From the NCBI GenBank assembly GCA_964518725.1, contig CAZFKP010000017.1:1-64000 (forward strand): 64,000 bases of DNA, read 5' to 3'. This DNA is from JANRKF01 sp964518725. Its GTDB lineage: Bacteria; Pseudomonadota; Alphaproteobacteria; Rickettsiales; SXRF01. Below the pieces are notes generated by a model. That model saw only the letters and a program-made list of their open reading frames with translations. It searched no databases and was not told the origin of the DNA. A program made the position numbers and the translations under genes. Positions 63,773 to 64,000 of the stretch are shown here, piece after piece; position 1 is the first letter of the stretch, and each line of letters starts with the position of its first letter.

Positions 63773-64000
63773 ATGGCCAAACCAGTGCTCTACAAGGATA
63801 ATAGCAAGCCGAAGAATTTGATGGAAAGTCTCCAATCGGCGATTCTTAACCGTCTTGTACGTCCATACCATCGTAATGAGCCGGTCGTGTTTGAGTTCAC
63901 CCAAGACCGTGCGCTGCTCCACCAATATTACCGTTTGCGCGAAATCATGTACCGCAAAATGTTCAATACCGACCAGTTCGTCGGCGAGGAGGATGTGCAC
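63773..64000 (+). CDS. Probable GNAT-like protein, 5' part
   Basis: The first 76 codons of a gene cut by the window end. The product starts MAKPVLYKDNSKPKNLMESL and includes FEFTQDRALLHQYYRLREIMYRKMF and FVGEEDVH. The strand-helix pattern and the LRExxYRxxF stretch recall the N-terminal half of N-acyltransferase/autoinducer-synthase-like GNAT proteins, but the catalytic part is not visible, so the family is unproven. It has its own promoter and is divergent from the flagellin gene. Confidence 0.45.
   Translation, partial: MAKPVLYKDNSKPKNLMESLQSAILNRLVRPYHRNEPVVFEFTQDRALLHQYYRLREIMYRKMFNTDQFVGEEDVH

Noticed and set aside
1..64000. CRISPR array, complete prophage or insertion sequence
   Set aside because: No regularly spaced repeats, transposase, integrase or phage structural genes were seen.

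Overview
The window is a gene-dense chromosome segment (moderate-to-high GC, short spacers, many 4-nt overlaps) from a motile, respiring alphaproteobacterium. The lineage call rests on a C4-pathway 5-aminolevulinate synthase next to a type-2 heme A synthase, an alphaproteobacterial-type AddB, a Tgt followed by ydbH-ynbE-ydbL, and a che cluster led by a STAS protein. A Micavibrio- or Rhodospirillales-like bacterium would fit, but genus cannot be fixed from the sequence alone. There is no rRNA, CRISPR array, complete prophage or insertion sequence.

Layout. 1-3.4 kb: the 3' end of an AsmA-like gene, then on the minus strand a 787-aa zeta-toxin-like P-loop protein coupled to a 49-aa ORF. 3.5-16.4 kb: mostly housekeeping (tyrS, anmK, ctaA-hemA, an orphan heme-copper-oxidase-like subunit, addB, a RecA-fold ATPase, tgt), with a small EF-hand protein, a structured-RNA candidate and two copies of a dispersed palindromic repeat. 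16.3-18.2 kb: ydbH-ynbE-ydbL (outer-envelope lipid transport), tRNA-Lys and a scar of duplicated tRNA ends. 18.2-28.2 kb: a Tat-type class V aminotransferase, a lone pilin-like protein, a glycosyltransferase block that includes two fused enzymes, a lone PqqD-like protein and an MscS channel. 28.4-34.5 kb: a 713-aa solenoid/EF-hand protein, parC, recO, hsp20 and tRNA-Ser.

34.8-54.5 kb is the core of the window: a signalling island. On the plus strand lie STAS, cheY, cheA, cheW, a large duplicated-PAS chemoreceptor, cheR, cheD, cheB, a soluble receptor-like protein with a CheZ-like segment, a second STAS protein and a REC-SpoIIE phosphatase. These join a complete excitation/adaptation pathway to a partner-switching pair. 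Facing it on the minus strand are a single-domain regulator, a PilJ/GAF/PAS hybrid kinase with REC and HPt domains, and two paralogous regulators; an NtrC-class activator with a palindromic promoter region and a truncated globin follow.

54.5-64 kb: a 1167-aa EF-hand repeat protein, rarA, a charged periplasmic repeat protein, msrB-msrA, a 773-aa flagellin with a long leader, and the 5' end of a probable GNAT-like gene. The flagellin and the chemotaxis island together indicate swimming motility.

The most unusual items are three dispersed acidic EF-hand proteins with similar translation starts, the zeta-like protein with its coupled ORF, the che/partner-switching fusion with a DVELF tail shared by two of its proteins, the tRNA-Lys integration scar, and the uncharacterised RNA candidate near 6.8 kb.
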